From Bacteroidaceae bacterium (GTDB lineage Bacteria; Bacteroidota; Bacteroidia; Bacteroidales; Bacteroidaceae): DNA of 53,477 nt. This document shows positions 25,199-33,503 of the stretch, piece by piece. Under the pieces are notes generated by a model. That model saw nothing but the letters and a program-made list of their open reading frames with translations, was not told the DNA's origin and made no database searches. The position numbers were made by a program, and so were the translations under genes. Where the stretch lies: assembly GCA_017448825.1 (NCBI GenBank), contig JAFSKR010000026.1, forward strand, positions 1 to 53,477, in the 5' to 3' direction. Position 1 is the stretch's first letter. Every line of letters starts with the position of its first letter.

Positions 25199-25381
25199 GA
25201 AGTACCCCGAAAATTTGGCGATTTGAAAAGGTATTAAACAGATTTAGTTCATGTTCACGTTGTAGCGTGGGCAGGACTTATCGTTTGATACAGGTTACGC
25301 CAAATACCTCGGGTACTTGATAAGGGTCCACGCTTTTTGTGTGCCTACAAGTACCCGAGGTTTGTTGATGTAACCTGTATC
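25199..25381 (+). ncRNA. structured RNA or leader with interleaved inverted repeats
   Basis: Four arms are interleaved. A (25264-25282: AGCGTGG... TTATC) is complementary to A' (25319-25334: GATAAGGGTCCACGCT). B (25287-25319) is complementary over about 33 bases to B' (25348-25381): GATACAGGTTAC against GTAACCTGTATC, and CCTCGGGTACTTG against CAAGTACCCGAGG. The order A-B-A'-B' means the stems must form a pseudoknot or exclude each other. A further segment C (25199-25219, AAGTACCCCGAAAATTTGGCG) resembles the complement of B, so B has two possible partners. It sits between the promoter at 25063 and the first methyltransferase gene. It may be a regulatory leader or an independent RNA; I cannot name a family. 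A DNA recombination site is an alternative. Confidence 0.55.
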
Positions 25382-25417
25382 TCTCCGATTTAGACTGATG
25401 TGCAAGAAGACATGCAC

Positions 25418-26080
25418 ATGGACACTTTGATGCCCCCGCATCAGAAGGGGCAAATCAAGTCGAAGGAGCGTGTGTCGAAGCATGGAGAGGTGTTCACCGC
25501 CGAGCGCGAGGTGAACGCCATGCTTGACCTCGTGAAGCAGGAGACGGAACGCATCGAGAGCCGTTTCCTGGAACCTGCGTGTGGCGACGGTAACTTCCTC
25601 ATAGAGATTCTGCGCCGCAAGTTGGCGGTGTGCGAGGAACGTGTCCGCAAGCGGCAATACACCCAATTGGAGTATGAGAAGAATGCTGTGTGGGCGGTGA
25701 GCAGCATCTACGGCATCGAACTATTGCCCGACAATGCCGAGGCTTGTCGGCAGCGCCTCTATGCCTATTTCTGTGAGCAGTATGAGCGGCTGTTTGGCAA
25801 GCAGGGAAAACCTGCTTGTCGCGAGGCGGTGACGTATCTGCTGGAGCGCAACATCATTATGGGCGATGCGTTGACCTACCGACGAGTCGATAACCCCGAC
25901 GAGTGGATTGTGGTGAGCGAGTGGTCGTTCATTGGCAATGGTAAGGTGGTGCGACGCGACTACAGCTTCTCCTACTTGGTCGCTACAGGACAAGGTAACG
26001 ACCTCTTCAGCGACACCCCTTGCGACACCTTCCCGCCTGTGTATTTCTTGAACCTCAACCAGCAAGCCTATGAAAAGTAA
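25418..26080 (+). CDS. adenine-specific DNA methyltransferase-like protein (SAM-binding half)
   Basis: 220 residues from the ATG at 25418, 8 bases after AAGAAG; ATG at 25412 and GTG at 25400 are alternatives. KHGEVFTAEREVNAMLDLV and FLEPACGDGNFLIEIL (motif I, residues 50-65) are the N-terminal signature of type I/IIG N6-adenine methyltransferases, and YGIELLPDNAEACRQRL matches the motif II region. There is a GDALTY motif near the expected motif III, but the catalytic (N/D)PP(Y/F) motif is absent. The following gene, overlapping by 11 bases, has NPPY but a poor motif I. The two may work as one methyltransferase of two subunits (inference). First gene of the defence-like island. Confidence 0.75.
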   Translation: MDTLMPPHQKGQIKSKERVSKHGEVFTAEREVNAMLDLVKQETERIESRFLEPACGDGNFLIEILRRKLAVCEERVRKRQYTQLEYEKNAVWAVSSIYGIELLPDNAEACRQRLYAYFCEQYERLFGKQGKPACREAVTYLLERNIIMGDALTYRRVDNPDEWIVVSEWSFIGNGKVVRRDYSFSYLVATGQGNDLFSDTPCDTFPPVYFLNLNQQAYEK

Positions 26081-27590
26081 CACGTACAACCCCGATGTGC
26101 TCAACTGCCTTGCCAACCTGAGCAACGATGAGGTGTTTACGCCTCCCACGTTGGCCAATCAAGTGCTCGACCTCTTGCCGCAAGAGTTGTTCACGTCTCC
26201 CACCACCAGGTTCCTCGACCCTGTCTCGAAGTCGGGAGTCTTTCTTCGCGAGATTGTCAAGCGGCTCGACCGAGGGCTTACACCACAGATGCCTGACCGC
26301 CGTCAACGCATCGACCACATCCTGCGCAAGCAGGTGTTTGGCATCGCCATCACGGAACTGACGGCCCACCTCTCTCGCCGTTCCGTCTATTGTTCCAAAG
26401 ATGCCAGCAGCGAGTATAGCGTCACCCGTTTCAAGACCAAAAGCGGCAACATTCTCTATCGTCCACTTCGCCACACATGGGCAAATGGTAAGTGCCGCTA
26501 TTGCGGTGCCTCCCAAGAAGTGTACGACCGAGGCGACCAAGCCGAACAATATGCCTATCAGTTTATCCATACAGACAACCCCCACACATTATTTAATAAT
26601 ATGAAGTTTGACGTAATTATTGGAAACCCTCCGTATCAGTTGAGTGATGGAGGAGGTATGCAAACAGAATCATCAAGTGGAAGTGCCATTCCTTTGTATC
26701 AGAAATTTGTAGAACAAGCAAAGAAATTGAATCCGAGATTCTTAATAATGATAATCCCTGCAAGGTGGTTTAGTGGTGGACGTGGATTGGATGAATTTCG
26801 TGATACAATGCTGAAAGACTCCCATTTATCCACATTAGTAGACTTCTCTGATTCAAGAGATTGTTTTCCTGGTGTTGATATTGCAGGTGGGGTCTGCTAT
26901 TTTCTATGGGAAAGAGGATACAAAGGTTTATGCAATATTACGAACATCTATGGAGGTAAAAGATACACAAAAGAAAGAAAACTCGATGAATTCCCTGTTT
27001 TTGTACGATATTCCATTTGTGTGGATATAATAAAGAAAGTCCTTCTCAAGAAGGAAAGACTCATGTCTAATGTAGTATATAGTTCTAAACCTTTTGGCTT
27101 CAGAAGTTTTGAGACAGGACGTAAAACAAACTTTCCTGCATCAATAGAATTGTTAGGTAGTAAAGGAATTTCTTACGTGTCAGAGAAAGAAGTTTCTATA
27201 AATAAGAATCTGGTTGGCAAGTGGAAAGTAATAATGTCTAAAGCAAGTGCAGAACATGCAGGGCAGACAGATAAAGATGGACGGAAAAGAATCGTTTCGA
27301 AAGTCGAGGTGCTTCCTCCTAATACGATTTGTTCAGAATCTTACTTGTTGCTTTCCGTTTTTGACGATGAACAGAAGGCTAACAATTTAAGAGATTATGT
27401 GAAGACAAACTTTTTCCGTTTTCTTCTTTCTACAATATTGCTCACACAAAATATCGCTAAAGATAAGTTCCAGTTTGTCCCCCTCCAAGACTTTTCCCAT
27501 CCATGGACAGACGCAATGCTTTACAAGAAATATGGCTTAACCGATGAAGAGATTTCCTTTATCGAGAGCATGATACGACCGATGGAATAA
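26070..27590 (+). CDS. Eco57I-like adenine DNA methylase (catalytic and specificity part)
   Basis: 506 residues, overlapping the previous gene by 11 bases, which suggests coupled translation. NDEVFTPPTLANQVLDLLPQ and FLDPVSKSGVFLREIVKRL (48-66) correspond to the motif X/I region, but the glycine-rich loop is changed to VSKSG. KFDVIIGNPPYQLSDGGG has the catalytic NPPY (186-189), and FLIMIIPARWFSGGRG follows as in Eco57I methylases. The rest is a target-recognition-like region, with a cluster KCRYCGA that may bind metal. It should methylate adenine in DNA. From about 26580 to 27470 the sequence is much richer in A and T than both ends of the gene, a mosaic pattern expected if the specificity region has been exchanged. 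Confidence 0.82.
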   Translation: MKSNTYNPDVLNCLANLSNDEVFTPPTLANQVLDLLPQELFTSPTTRFLDPVSKSGVFLREIVKRLDRGLTPQMPDRRQRIDHILRKQVFGIAITELTAHLSRRSVYCSKDASSEYSVTRFKTKSGNILYRPLRHTWANGKCRYCGASQEVYDRGDQAEQYAYQFIHTDNPHTLFNNMKFDVIIGNPPYQLSDGGGMQTESSSGSAIPLYQKFVEQAKKLNPRFLIMIIPARWFSGGRGLDEFRDTMLKDSHLSTLVDFSDSRDCFPGVDIAGGVCYFLWERGYKGLCNITNIYGGKRYTKERKLDEFPVFVRYSICVDIIKKVLLKKERLMSNVVYSSKPFGFRSFETGRKTNFPASIELLGSKGISYVSEKEVSINKNLVGKWKVIMSKASAEHAGQTDKDGRKRIVSKVEVLPPNTICSESYLLLSVFDDEQKANNLRDYVKTNFFRFLLSTILLTQNIAKDKFQFVPLQDFSHPWTDAMLYKKYGLTDEEISFIESMIRPME

Positions 27591-27620
27591 TCCGAAGAAA
27601 TAAGGTATGCTCGCAACCCC

Positions 27621-27697
27621 CAAAGCGGTCTGACTCAGACCGCCTCGGCGGTGTGAGTCAGACCGACAAGTCGGTGTGAGTCACACCGCTTTTGAGG
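27621..27697. repeat. three-palindrome cluster C, after the methylase gene
   Basis: GCGGTCTGACTCAGACCGC (27625-27643), CGGTGTGAGTCAGACCG (27649-27665, one mismatch) and CGGTGTGAGTCACACCG (27672-27688) have centres 23 bases apart. The outer CAAAGCGGT and ACCGCTTTTG also pair. Same plan as clusters A and B, with a different sequence. Confidence 0.8.
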
Positions 27698-27851
27698 TGC
27701 TGAAAGCCCAGTTTGAGGGATGCTGACGGAGGGGGAGGAAGAGCGACGGACTTTCGGGAGGAAGGAAGAAAATAGCATAGAGAAAACAACAAGAGCCTTA
27801 TCATGGCTCGGCACGTTCTTTGAAATAATTTTGGAAAAAGAGGACAAAAAG

Positions 27852-27883
27852 TTTGGTGGTGTCTGTGAAAACATGTACCTTTG
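27852..27883 (+). promoter_or_regulatory. promoter of the vapD module
   Basis: TTTG (27852-27855) and TACCTTTG (27876-27883), spacing 20. The ATG at 27910 follows AAAAGGAGAAAG. Confidence 0.8.
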
Positions 27884-27909
27884 TGCCGAAAACCAAAAGG
27901 AGAAAGACT

Positions 27910-28086
27910 ATGGCTTTAGGCGACAGTGTTTTGATTTCACCAGACCTGACGAAACAGAAGGAATGGGTGGAAGGAAAAGTGATAGAGGTGGAAAACAACT
28001 CTTTCATAGGAACCGTGATTTCGGCTAAGACAGCGAATGGTACCATTTACTTTGGACGAGCAGAGGATTTTAAGGGGATTGCATAA
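27910..28086 (+). CDS. small protein upstream of vapD (probable antitoxin)
   Basis: 58 residues from the ATG at 27910, preceded by the ribosome binding site AAGGAGAAAG; the in-frame extension to 27853 lies in the promoter. [20 protein letters not shown] with [20 protein letters not shown] looks like a small SH3-like beta barrel. It has no recognised family. Its stop is 2 bases before the vapD ATG and it shares the vapD promoter, the arrangement of an antitoxin-toxin pair, so an antitoxin role is inferred from position only. Confidence 0.65.
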   Translation: MALGDSVLISPDLTKQKEWVEGKVIEVENNSFIGTVISAKTANGTIYFGRAEDFKGIA

Positions 28087-28088
28087 CC

Positions 28089-28370
28089 ATGTTTGCCATT
28101 AGTTTTGATTTAACGGTGTCCATTCTGGAGGAGGTCTATGGAACACCTTACAACAATGCCTATTATGAGGTAAAGAGTCTATTAAAAGCTGATGGCTTTG
28201 AATGGATTCAGGGAAGCACGTATTTGACCCCAAGCAATGACTTATCTACCGTGCTGAGGGCAATCATGCACTTAAAGCAGATAGATTGGTTTGTTAAGTC
28301 TGTGCGTGACATCCGAGGCTATCGTGTCGAAGACTGGTCAGACTTCACCGATTTGGTGAAGAACGGATAG
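28089..28370 (+). CDS. vapD: VapD-family endoribonuclease
   Basis: 93 residues, normal length. [20 protein letters not shown] with [12 protein letters not shown], then [13 protein letters not shown], and the very conserved [20 protein letters not shown], which is the VapD signature. The Asp in AISFDL corresponds to the family's catalytic Asp. VapD proteins have a Cas2-like ferredoxin fold and cut mRNA; they act as toxins when their small partner is lost. It is the second gene of a two-gene module inserted between the methylase and helicase genes. Confidence 0.93.
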   Translation: MFAISFDLTVSILEEVYGTPYNNAYYEVKSLLKADGFEWIQGSTYLTPSNDLSTVLRAIMHLKQIDWFVKSVRDIRGYRVEDWSDFTDLVKNG

Positions 28371-28443
28371 GAAATCCTCCTAACAAAAAAACTCTTTTCC
28401 ACAAATCTTTTTCAGGGTTCGTGCCATAAACAAAAAATTGCTT

Positions 28444-31302
28444 ATGGCAACAACAGAACTATTACAGGGCAGAGTGGAAGGTCAGCCTTCCATCTATGCT
28501 TACGAGTTGCCCGAGGTGCCTTCGCATCGCGGGATGCTGAAGGTGGGTTACACCGTGAGGACTGCCGAGGAACGGGTGGCGGAGCAATGCAGGACTGCCC
28601 ACCTGAAGTACAAGATTGTGCTGGTGCGCTCGGCGATGAAGTCGGACGGCACTTCGTTTGATGACCATGCTGTGCACAGGGTGCTGCGTGGGGCAGGGTT
28701 TTCCAATCCCGAAGGGGAGTGGTTCCGCTGTTCGGTACGGGAAGTGGAACGGGCCATCGGGGCGGTGAAGGCTGGACGGGAGACGATGCTGGAACGCACG
28801 GAGACGTTCGCCATGCGACCAGAGCAGAAAGCTGCTGTGGACAAAACGGCCAGCTATTTTGAGTCTTTCTACCGTGAAGAGTTGGCTGCTGGAAGGACGG
28901 GAAAGGCGGGGGCGCCCCAGTTGGTGCCTCACTTTCTGTGGAACGCCAAGATGCGTTTCGGCAAGACCTTCACCACTTATCAGCTGGCACTCCGCATGGG
29001 GTGGAAACGGTTGCTGGTGCTTACGTTCAAGCCTGCGGTCAAAACGGCTTGGAAGGAAGACCTCTTGACGCATCGGGACTTTGAAGGATGGCAGTTCTGC
29101 GAGAAGCAGGAGGTGATAGGACAGAGTGCCCGTTTCAACCGAGTGGATGAGCGGAAACCGTTCGTGTGCTTCGCCTCGTTCCAGGATGTGCTGGGACGCA
29201 ATGCCGCTGGTGGCATCAAGGCGACGAATGAATGGATTCAGGAGGTGGAGTGGGATTGCATCGTGCTGGACGAGTACCACTATGGTGCCTGGGGCAAACA
29301 TGCCAAGGACTTCTACAATAAGCAGGATGTGGAGCAACTGGCTCGTGCGGTGGAGGTGACAGAACTGATGGCGGAAGATGCAGACAGCCGCAAGGAGCTG
29401 GACAGCCGAGAACTGTATGATGAGGGGCTGATGCCGCTCACCACCCATGCTTACCTCTATCTGTCAGGCACTCCGTTCCGCGCCATCAGCACGGGCGAGT
29501 TCATCGAGGAACAAATCTACAACTGGACTTATTCGGACGAGCAACGGGAGAAGGAAAACTGGAAGGGCGAGAACAACCCCTATTTGGCGTTGCCGAAGAT
29601 GGTGATGATGACTTATCAGTTGCCTGACAGCATCAAGGAGGTGGCTGACCAGGGGGAGTTTGATGAGTTTGACCTGAATGAGTTCTTCCGTGCCGATGAA
29701 CGGGGCTTCGTGCATGAGGAGCACGTGCAGAAGTGGCTTGACTTGATTCGGGGTTCGTACAAAGAAAATATCATCACCGAACTGAAACAAGGCACGGAAC
29801 GTCCACCTATGCCGTTCAGCGATGTGCGTCTGCACGGCTACCTGCAACACACCTACTGGTTCCTGCCCTCGGTGGCGGCTTGTAAGGCGATGGAACGGCT
29901 GATGGCAAAGCCCATCAATCGCTTCTACCACGACTACGAAGTGGTGGTAGCAGCTGGCAACGAAGCGGGCATGGGCGCAGAGGCGGTGCGACCTGTGTAT
30001 GAAGCCATGAATAGGGAAGGAGACCCACGGCAAAGCAAGACCATCACGCTGTCGTGTGGCAAACTGTCAACGGGTGTGACCGTGCGACCTTGGACGGGGA
30101 TTCTGATGCTCCGCAATGCCCGTTCGCCAGAGACGTATTTTCAAGCAGCGTTTCGTGTGCAGTCGCCGTGGACGACTCATGACGAGTGGGGCAAAGAGGT
30201 CATCTTGAAACCTTATTGCTATGTGTTTGACTTTGCACCGAATCGTGCCCTTCGGCAGGTGGAGGAGTACAGTTGCCAACTGAACCTGCATGAGCCGAAC
30301 CCTGAGAAGAAGGTGGAGGAGTTCATCCGCTTTTTGCCGGTGCTGGCTTACGACGGCAGTTCGATGAAGGAGATTGATGCGGCTGGCATCCTCGACATGG
30401 CGATGAGCGGCACGACTGCCACGCTGCTGGCGAGGCGGTGGGAGAGCGCGGTGCTGGTGAATGTGGATAATGCAACCTTGAGCCGACTGATGAACTCGCC
30501 CGAGGCGATGAAGGCGCTGATGAACATCGAGGGATTCCGCTCGCTGAATCAGGACATCGAAACTATCATTAACAAGAGCGAGCAGGTGAAGAAGACCAAA
30601 CGTGAACAGGGTGAGAACTTGACTCCGAAGCAGAAGAAGGAACTGACGGAGGCGGAGAAAGAGTATAAGAGTAAACGCAAGGAGATTCAGCAGAAACTCA
30701 TCAAATTTGCCACACGCATTCCTGTATTCATGTACTTGACCGACTTCAGGGAATACTCGCTGAAGGATGTCATCGTCAATCTGGAGCCAGAACTGTTCCG
30801 CAAGGTGACGGGCTTGAGCATCAGCGACTTCGAACTGCTGGTGAGCCTCAATGTGTTCAACAGCGAACTGATGAACGATGCGGTGTATAAGTTCAAACGC
30901 TATGAGGACAGCAGCCTCGACTATACAGGCATCGACACGCACAAGGGAACGGTGGTTGGTGGTTGGGACACGGCGATAGAGAGGAGTGTGCTTGATATGC
31001 AGAAAAGCACCCTGCCTACAGCCAAGGAAGATGCCTTGAGGCAAAAAGACGTGAAAAAGGACTTCGTGCAGGAGAAGAAACCATCGCGGAATGAACAAAA
31101 AAGGCTGCCCAAAGAGGCTGTTTCACAACCTGCTTGGGCAAGCCTAAAAGTGGGTGATTCTGTCACGCACAAATCTTTTGGTCACGGTGTGGTGAAGTCG
31201 GTCGATGGACGCTTCATCGTCGTCGCATTTTCCTACAAGGAAGCGAGGTTCCTCTATCCCTGGGTATTTGAACAAGGATATATGTGTTTGGAGCAGAATT
31301 AA
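28444..31302 (+). CDS. GIY-YIG nuclease / DExH helicase fusion, restriction-like
   Basis: 952 residues from the ATG at 28444; a TTG at 28438 is less likely. N-terminal T5orf172/GIY-YIG-like domain (SIYAYELPEVPSHRGMLKVG then YTVRTAEERV, about 16-48). A superfamily 2 helicase follows: motif I AKMRFGKTFTTYQLAL (Lys174), DEYHYGAWG (276-284), SGTPFRA, and SCGKLSTGVTVRPWTG with FQAAFRVQSPW near motifs V-VI. A long helical region (QVKKTKREQGENLTPKQKKE) comes next, and a C-terminal Tudor-like segment as in UvrD/PcrA (VGDSVTHKSFGHGVVKSVDG). Together with the two methylase genes upstream it forms a likely restriction-modification system in which this protein translocates and cuts. The target and the need for ATP are inference. 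Confidence 0.85.
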   Translation: MATTELLQGRVEGQPSIYAYELPEVPSHRGMLKVGYTVRTAEERVAEQCRTAHLKYKIVLVRSAMKSDGTSFDDHAVHRVLRGAGFSNPEGEWFRCSVREVERAIGAVKAGRETMLERTETFAMRPEQKAAVDKTASYFESFYREELAAGRTGKAGAPQLVPHFLWNAKMRFGKTFTTYQLALRMGWKRLLVLTFKPAVKTAWKEDLLTHRDFEGWQFCEKQEVIGQSARFNRVDERKPFVCFASFQDVLGRNAAGGIKATNEWIQEVEWDCIVLDEYHYGAWGKHAKDFYNKQDVEQLARAVEVTELMAEDADSRKELDSRELYDEGLMPLTTHAYLYLSGTPFRAISTGEFIEEQIYNWTYSDEQREKENWKGENNPYLALPKMVMMTYQLPDSIKEVADQGEFDEFDLNEFFRADERGFVHEEHVQKWLDLIRGSYKENIITELKQGTERPPMPFSDVRLHGYLQHTYWFLPSVAACKAMERLMAKPINRFYHDYEVVVAAGNEAGMGAEAVRPVYEAMNREGDPRQSKTITLSCGKLSTGVTVRPWTGILMLRNARSPETYFQAAFRVQSPWTTHDEWGKEVILKPYCYVFDFAPNRALRQVEEYSCQLNLHEPNPEKKVEEFIRFLPVLAYDGSSMKEIDAAGILDMAMSGTTATLLARRWESAVLVNVDNATLSRLMNSPEAMKALMNIEGFRSLNQDIETIINKSEQVKKTKREQGENLTPKQKKELTEAEKEYKSKRKEIQQKLIKFATRIPVFMYLTDFREYSLKDVIVNLEPELFRKVTGLSISDFELLVSLNVFNSELMNDAVYKFKRYEDSSLDYTGIDTHKGTVVGGWDTAIERSVLDMQKSTLPTAKEDALRQKDVKKDFVQEKKPSRNEQKRLPKEAVSQPAWASLKVGDSVTHKSFGHGVVKSVDGRFIVVAFSYKEARFLYPWVFEQGYMCLEQN

Positions 31303-31311
31303 ACCTATGGG

Positions 31312-31377
31312 CAAAAAAAATGGGTAGCCGCCGCTACCCGAACCTTTGTTAACCTTAAATCTAATACTATGAAAAAC
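31312..31377 (-). ncRNA. short sRNA with own promoter and terminator
   Basis: On the minus strand a complete small transcription unit is visible: promoter at 31384-31414, about 65 bases (ending CATAGTATTAGATTTAAGG, TTAACAAAGGTTC), and the hairpin GGGTAGC-GGCG-GCTACCC-like stem (31339-31322) followed by ATTTTTTTT. No ORF fits inside it. It runs toward the 3' end of the helicase gene, ending 10 bases from its stop. I recall similar short sequences in other Bacteroidales genomes, but cannot name the family. Confidence 0.6.
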
Positions 31378-31383
31378 ACGTTG

Positions 31384-31414
31384 CAAAGGTACGAACATTT
31401 TTTATATGTGTCAA
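31384..31414 (-). promoter_or_regulatory. promoter of the short sRNA
   Basis: CTTGAC (containing TTG, 31414-31412) and TACCTTTG (31391-31384) on the minus strand, spacing 20. No ORF follows within reach. Confidence 0.65.
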
Positions 31415-31440
31415 GTTTTGGATGAAAAAAATGATGAAAA

Positions 31441-31498
31441 AATTGCATTTTCATGATTTATGTCAATAGAATTCATGAAAAATGCGATTTTTTTACAA
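31441..31498. terminator. AT-rich hairpin, probably bidirectional terminator
   Basis: ATTGCATTTTCATGA (31442-31456) pairs with TCATGAAAAATGCGAT (31473-31488), with T tracts on both strands. It separates the helicase/sRNA region from recJ. The rest of 31499-31700 is AT-rich, without a recognised gene or promoter. Confidence 0.55.
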
Positions 31499-31700
31499 TT
31501 ATTTGGGTTAAAATGATGCACATGTCATTTTTTTTGCCTAATTTTACAACCTATATTGGTGAATTGTGTGCTGATGAGTCGTGAGAAAGGGCTGAAAATG
31601 TTGTGTTGATGGAGTGCGGAAAGAGGATGAAGTTTGTGCTGTTGATGGGAGATAAAAGTGATGATGAACCCTAAAAAAGCATAAAAAATGACAACATATA

Positions 31701-33503
31701 ATGATTTACAAATGGAATTACCAACCACCTACAACCGAGAAACAGGCACAGGCGGCAGAACTGGCTGAAGCGGCAAATGTTAGTTTGCCGATTGCACAGA
31801 TGCTGGTGGCGCGTGGCATTTATACGGCAGAAGCGGCGAGGTTGTTTTTCCGTCCGCAGTTGCAGGAACTCCACGACCCCTATCTGATGAAGGATATGGA
31901 TGTGGCTGTGCAGCGACTGAACGAAGCCATGGGGCAGCGCGAACGCATCATGGTGTATGGCGACTACGATGTGGACGGATGTACGGCAGTAGCCCTTGTC
32001 TATCGTTTCTTGACACAGTTTTACTCGAATGTGGAGTGCTATATTCCCGACCGTAGTGAAGAGGGGTATGGCGTATCGTTGAAAGGGGTGGATTATGCGG
32101 CGAGTCAAGGCGTAAAACTCGTCATCGTGCTCGATTGTGGCATCAAGGCCATCGAGGAAATTCAGTATGCCAAGCAGAAGGGCATCGACTTCATCATCTG
32201 CGACCATCATGTACCTGACGAGGTGCTTCCATCGGCTGTGGCGATTCTCAATGCCAAGCGTGTGGACAACACCTATCCTTATCTCGACCTTTCAGGATGT
32301 GGGGTGGGCTTCAAGTTCATGCAAGCCTTTGCCATCAGTAATGGCATTCCGTTCAGCACTTTGATACCGCTGCTCGACCTGTGTGCCGTCAGCATTGCCA
32401 GCGACATCGTGCCCATCATGGGTGAAAACCGCATCTTGGCATATCATGGCTTGCGTCAGTTGAACAACAACCCCAGTGTGGGATTGAAGGCGGTGATTGA
32501 CGTGTGTGGCTTGACAGGCAAGGACTTGACAATGAGTGACATCATCTTCAAGATAGGCCCTCGCATTAATGCCAGCGGACGCATCCAGAATGGAAAGGAA
32601 TCGGTTGACCTGTTGGTGGAGCATGACTTCAAGAAAGCCTTGGTACTGGCTGACACCATTAACCAATACAACGAAGAGCGTAAGGAACTTGATAAGCGCA
32701 TGACGGAAGAGGCGAGTCAAGTGGTGGGGCATATGCCTGGCATCGAAGAGAAGAGTGCCATTGTCATCTATAACGCTGATTGGCACAAAGGTGTGATAGG
32801 TATCGTTGCTTCGCGATTGACGGAAGAGTTCTATCGTCCAGCAGTAGTGCTGACTCTCGACGGCGACACCGTAACGGGTAGTGCACGCAGCGTGAGTGGC
32901 TTTGATGTCTATAAGGCGATTCAGCAGTGTGAGGACTTGCTTGACAATTTTGGAGGACACACCTATGCTGCAGGTTTATCGATGAAATTAGAGCATGTGG
33001 CAGAGTTTACACGCCGTTTCGAAGCGTATGTGCAAGACCATATCGACCCCGAGCAGACACGTCCGAACCTCGACATCCATGCTGTCATCAGTTTCCGCGA
33101 TATCAATTCGAAATTCCAGTCAGACCTGAAACGAATGCGTCCATACGGCCCCGATAATCCCAAGCCCGTCTTCTGTACGCAGCACGTCTATGACTATGGA
33201 ACCAGTAAGGTGGTGGGTCGTCAGCAGGAACACATCAAACTTGAATTGGTCGATAACAAGTCCAACCGTGTGATGAATGGCATTGCTTTTGGACAAAGTT
33301 CGGAAGCACGCTACATCAAGACAAAACGTGCGTTCGACATCGTTTATAATATAGAGGAAAATTCACGCAAGCATGGTGAGGTGCAATTGGTGATTGAGGA
33401 TATTCGAATCAGTGAACCAGAAGATGGTTCTACGGGCGGACAGGAGACCCCTGCCAATGGTTCTCCAATCTCTCCCAAACCCAAGGAAACGACAACGAAA
33501 TGA
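31701..33503 (+). CDS. recJ: single-stranded-DNA exonuclease RecJ
   Basis: 600 residues. The DHH phosphoesterase motifs are complete: GDYDVDG (87-93), VLDCGIKA, CDHHVP with DHH at 168-170, and the DHHA1-type GGHTYAAGLSM. SASDIVPIMGENRILAYHGL and NASGRI are typical. It degrades single-stranded DNA 5' to 3' in recombination and repair with a helicase such as RecQ. Its stop overlaps the ATG of recQ (ATGATG at 33500-33505), so the two are translationally coupled. Confidence 0.96.
   Translation: MIYKWNYQPPTTEKQAQAAELAEAANVSLPIAQMLVARGIYTAEAARLFFRPQLQELHDPYLMKDMDVAVQRLNEAMGQRERIMVYGDYDVDGCTAVALVYRFLTQFYSNVECYIPDRSEEGYGVSLKGVDYAASQGVKLVIVLDCGIKAIEEIQYAKQKGIDFIICDHHVPDEVLPSAVAILNAKRVDNTYPYLDLSGCGVGFKFMQAFAISNGIPFSTLIPLLDLCAVSIASDIVPIMGENRILAYHGLRQLNNNPSVGLKAVIDVCGLTGKDLTMSDIIFKIGPRINASGRIQNGKESVDLLVEHDFKKALVLADTINQYNEERKELDKRMTEEASQVVGHMPGIEEKSAIVIYNADWHKGVIGIVASRLTEEFYRPAVVLTLDGDTVTGSARSVSGFDVYKAIQQCEDLLDNFGGHTYAAGLSMKLEHVAEFTRRFEAYVQDHIDPEQTRPNLDIHAVISFRDINSKFQSDLKRMRPYGPDNPKPVFCTQHVYDYGTSKVVGRQQEHIKLELVDNKSNRVMNGIAFGQSSEARYIKTKRAFDIVYNIEENSRKHGEVQLVIEDIRISEPEDGSTGGQETPANGSPISPKPKETTTK

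Noticed and set aside
25287-25381. Terminal inverted repeats of an insertion sequence
   Set aside because: Only 28 bases lie between the arms, no transposase is inside, and the interleaved second pair fits RNA structure better. A recombination site is not fully excluded.
27720-28028. Plus-strand ORF of 102 codons before vapD
   Set aside because: It overlaps the promoter and the 58-residue gene in another frame and has charged low-complexity sequence; the smaller gene has a ribosome binding site and correct spacing to vapD.
31369-31425. Short plus-strand ORF beginning ATGAAAAACACG after the helicase gene
   Set aside because: It is the complement of the sRNA promoter and 5' end; no ribosome binding site or promoter precedes it on the plus strand.
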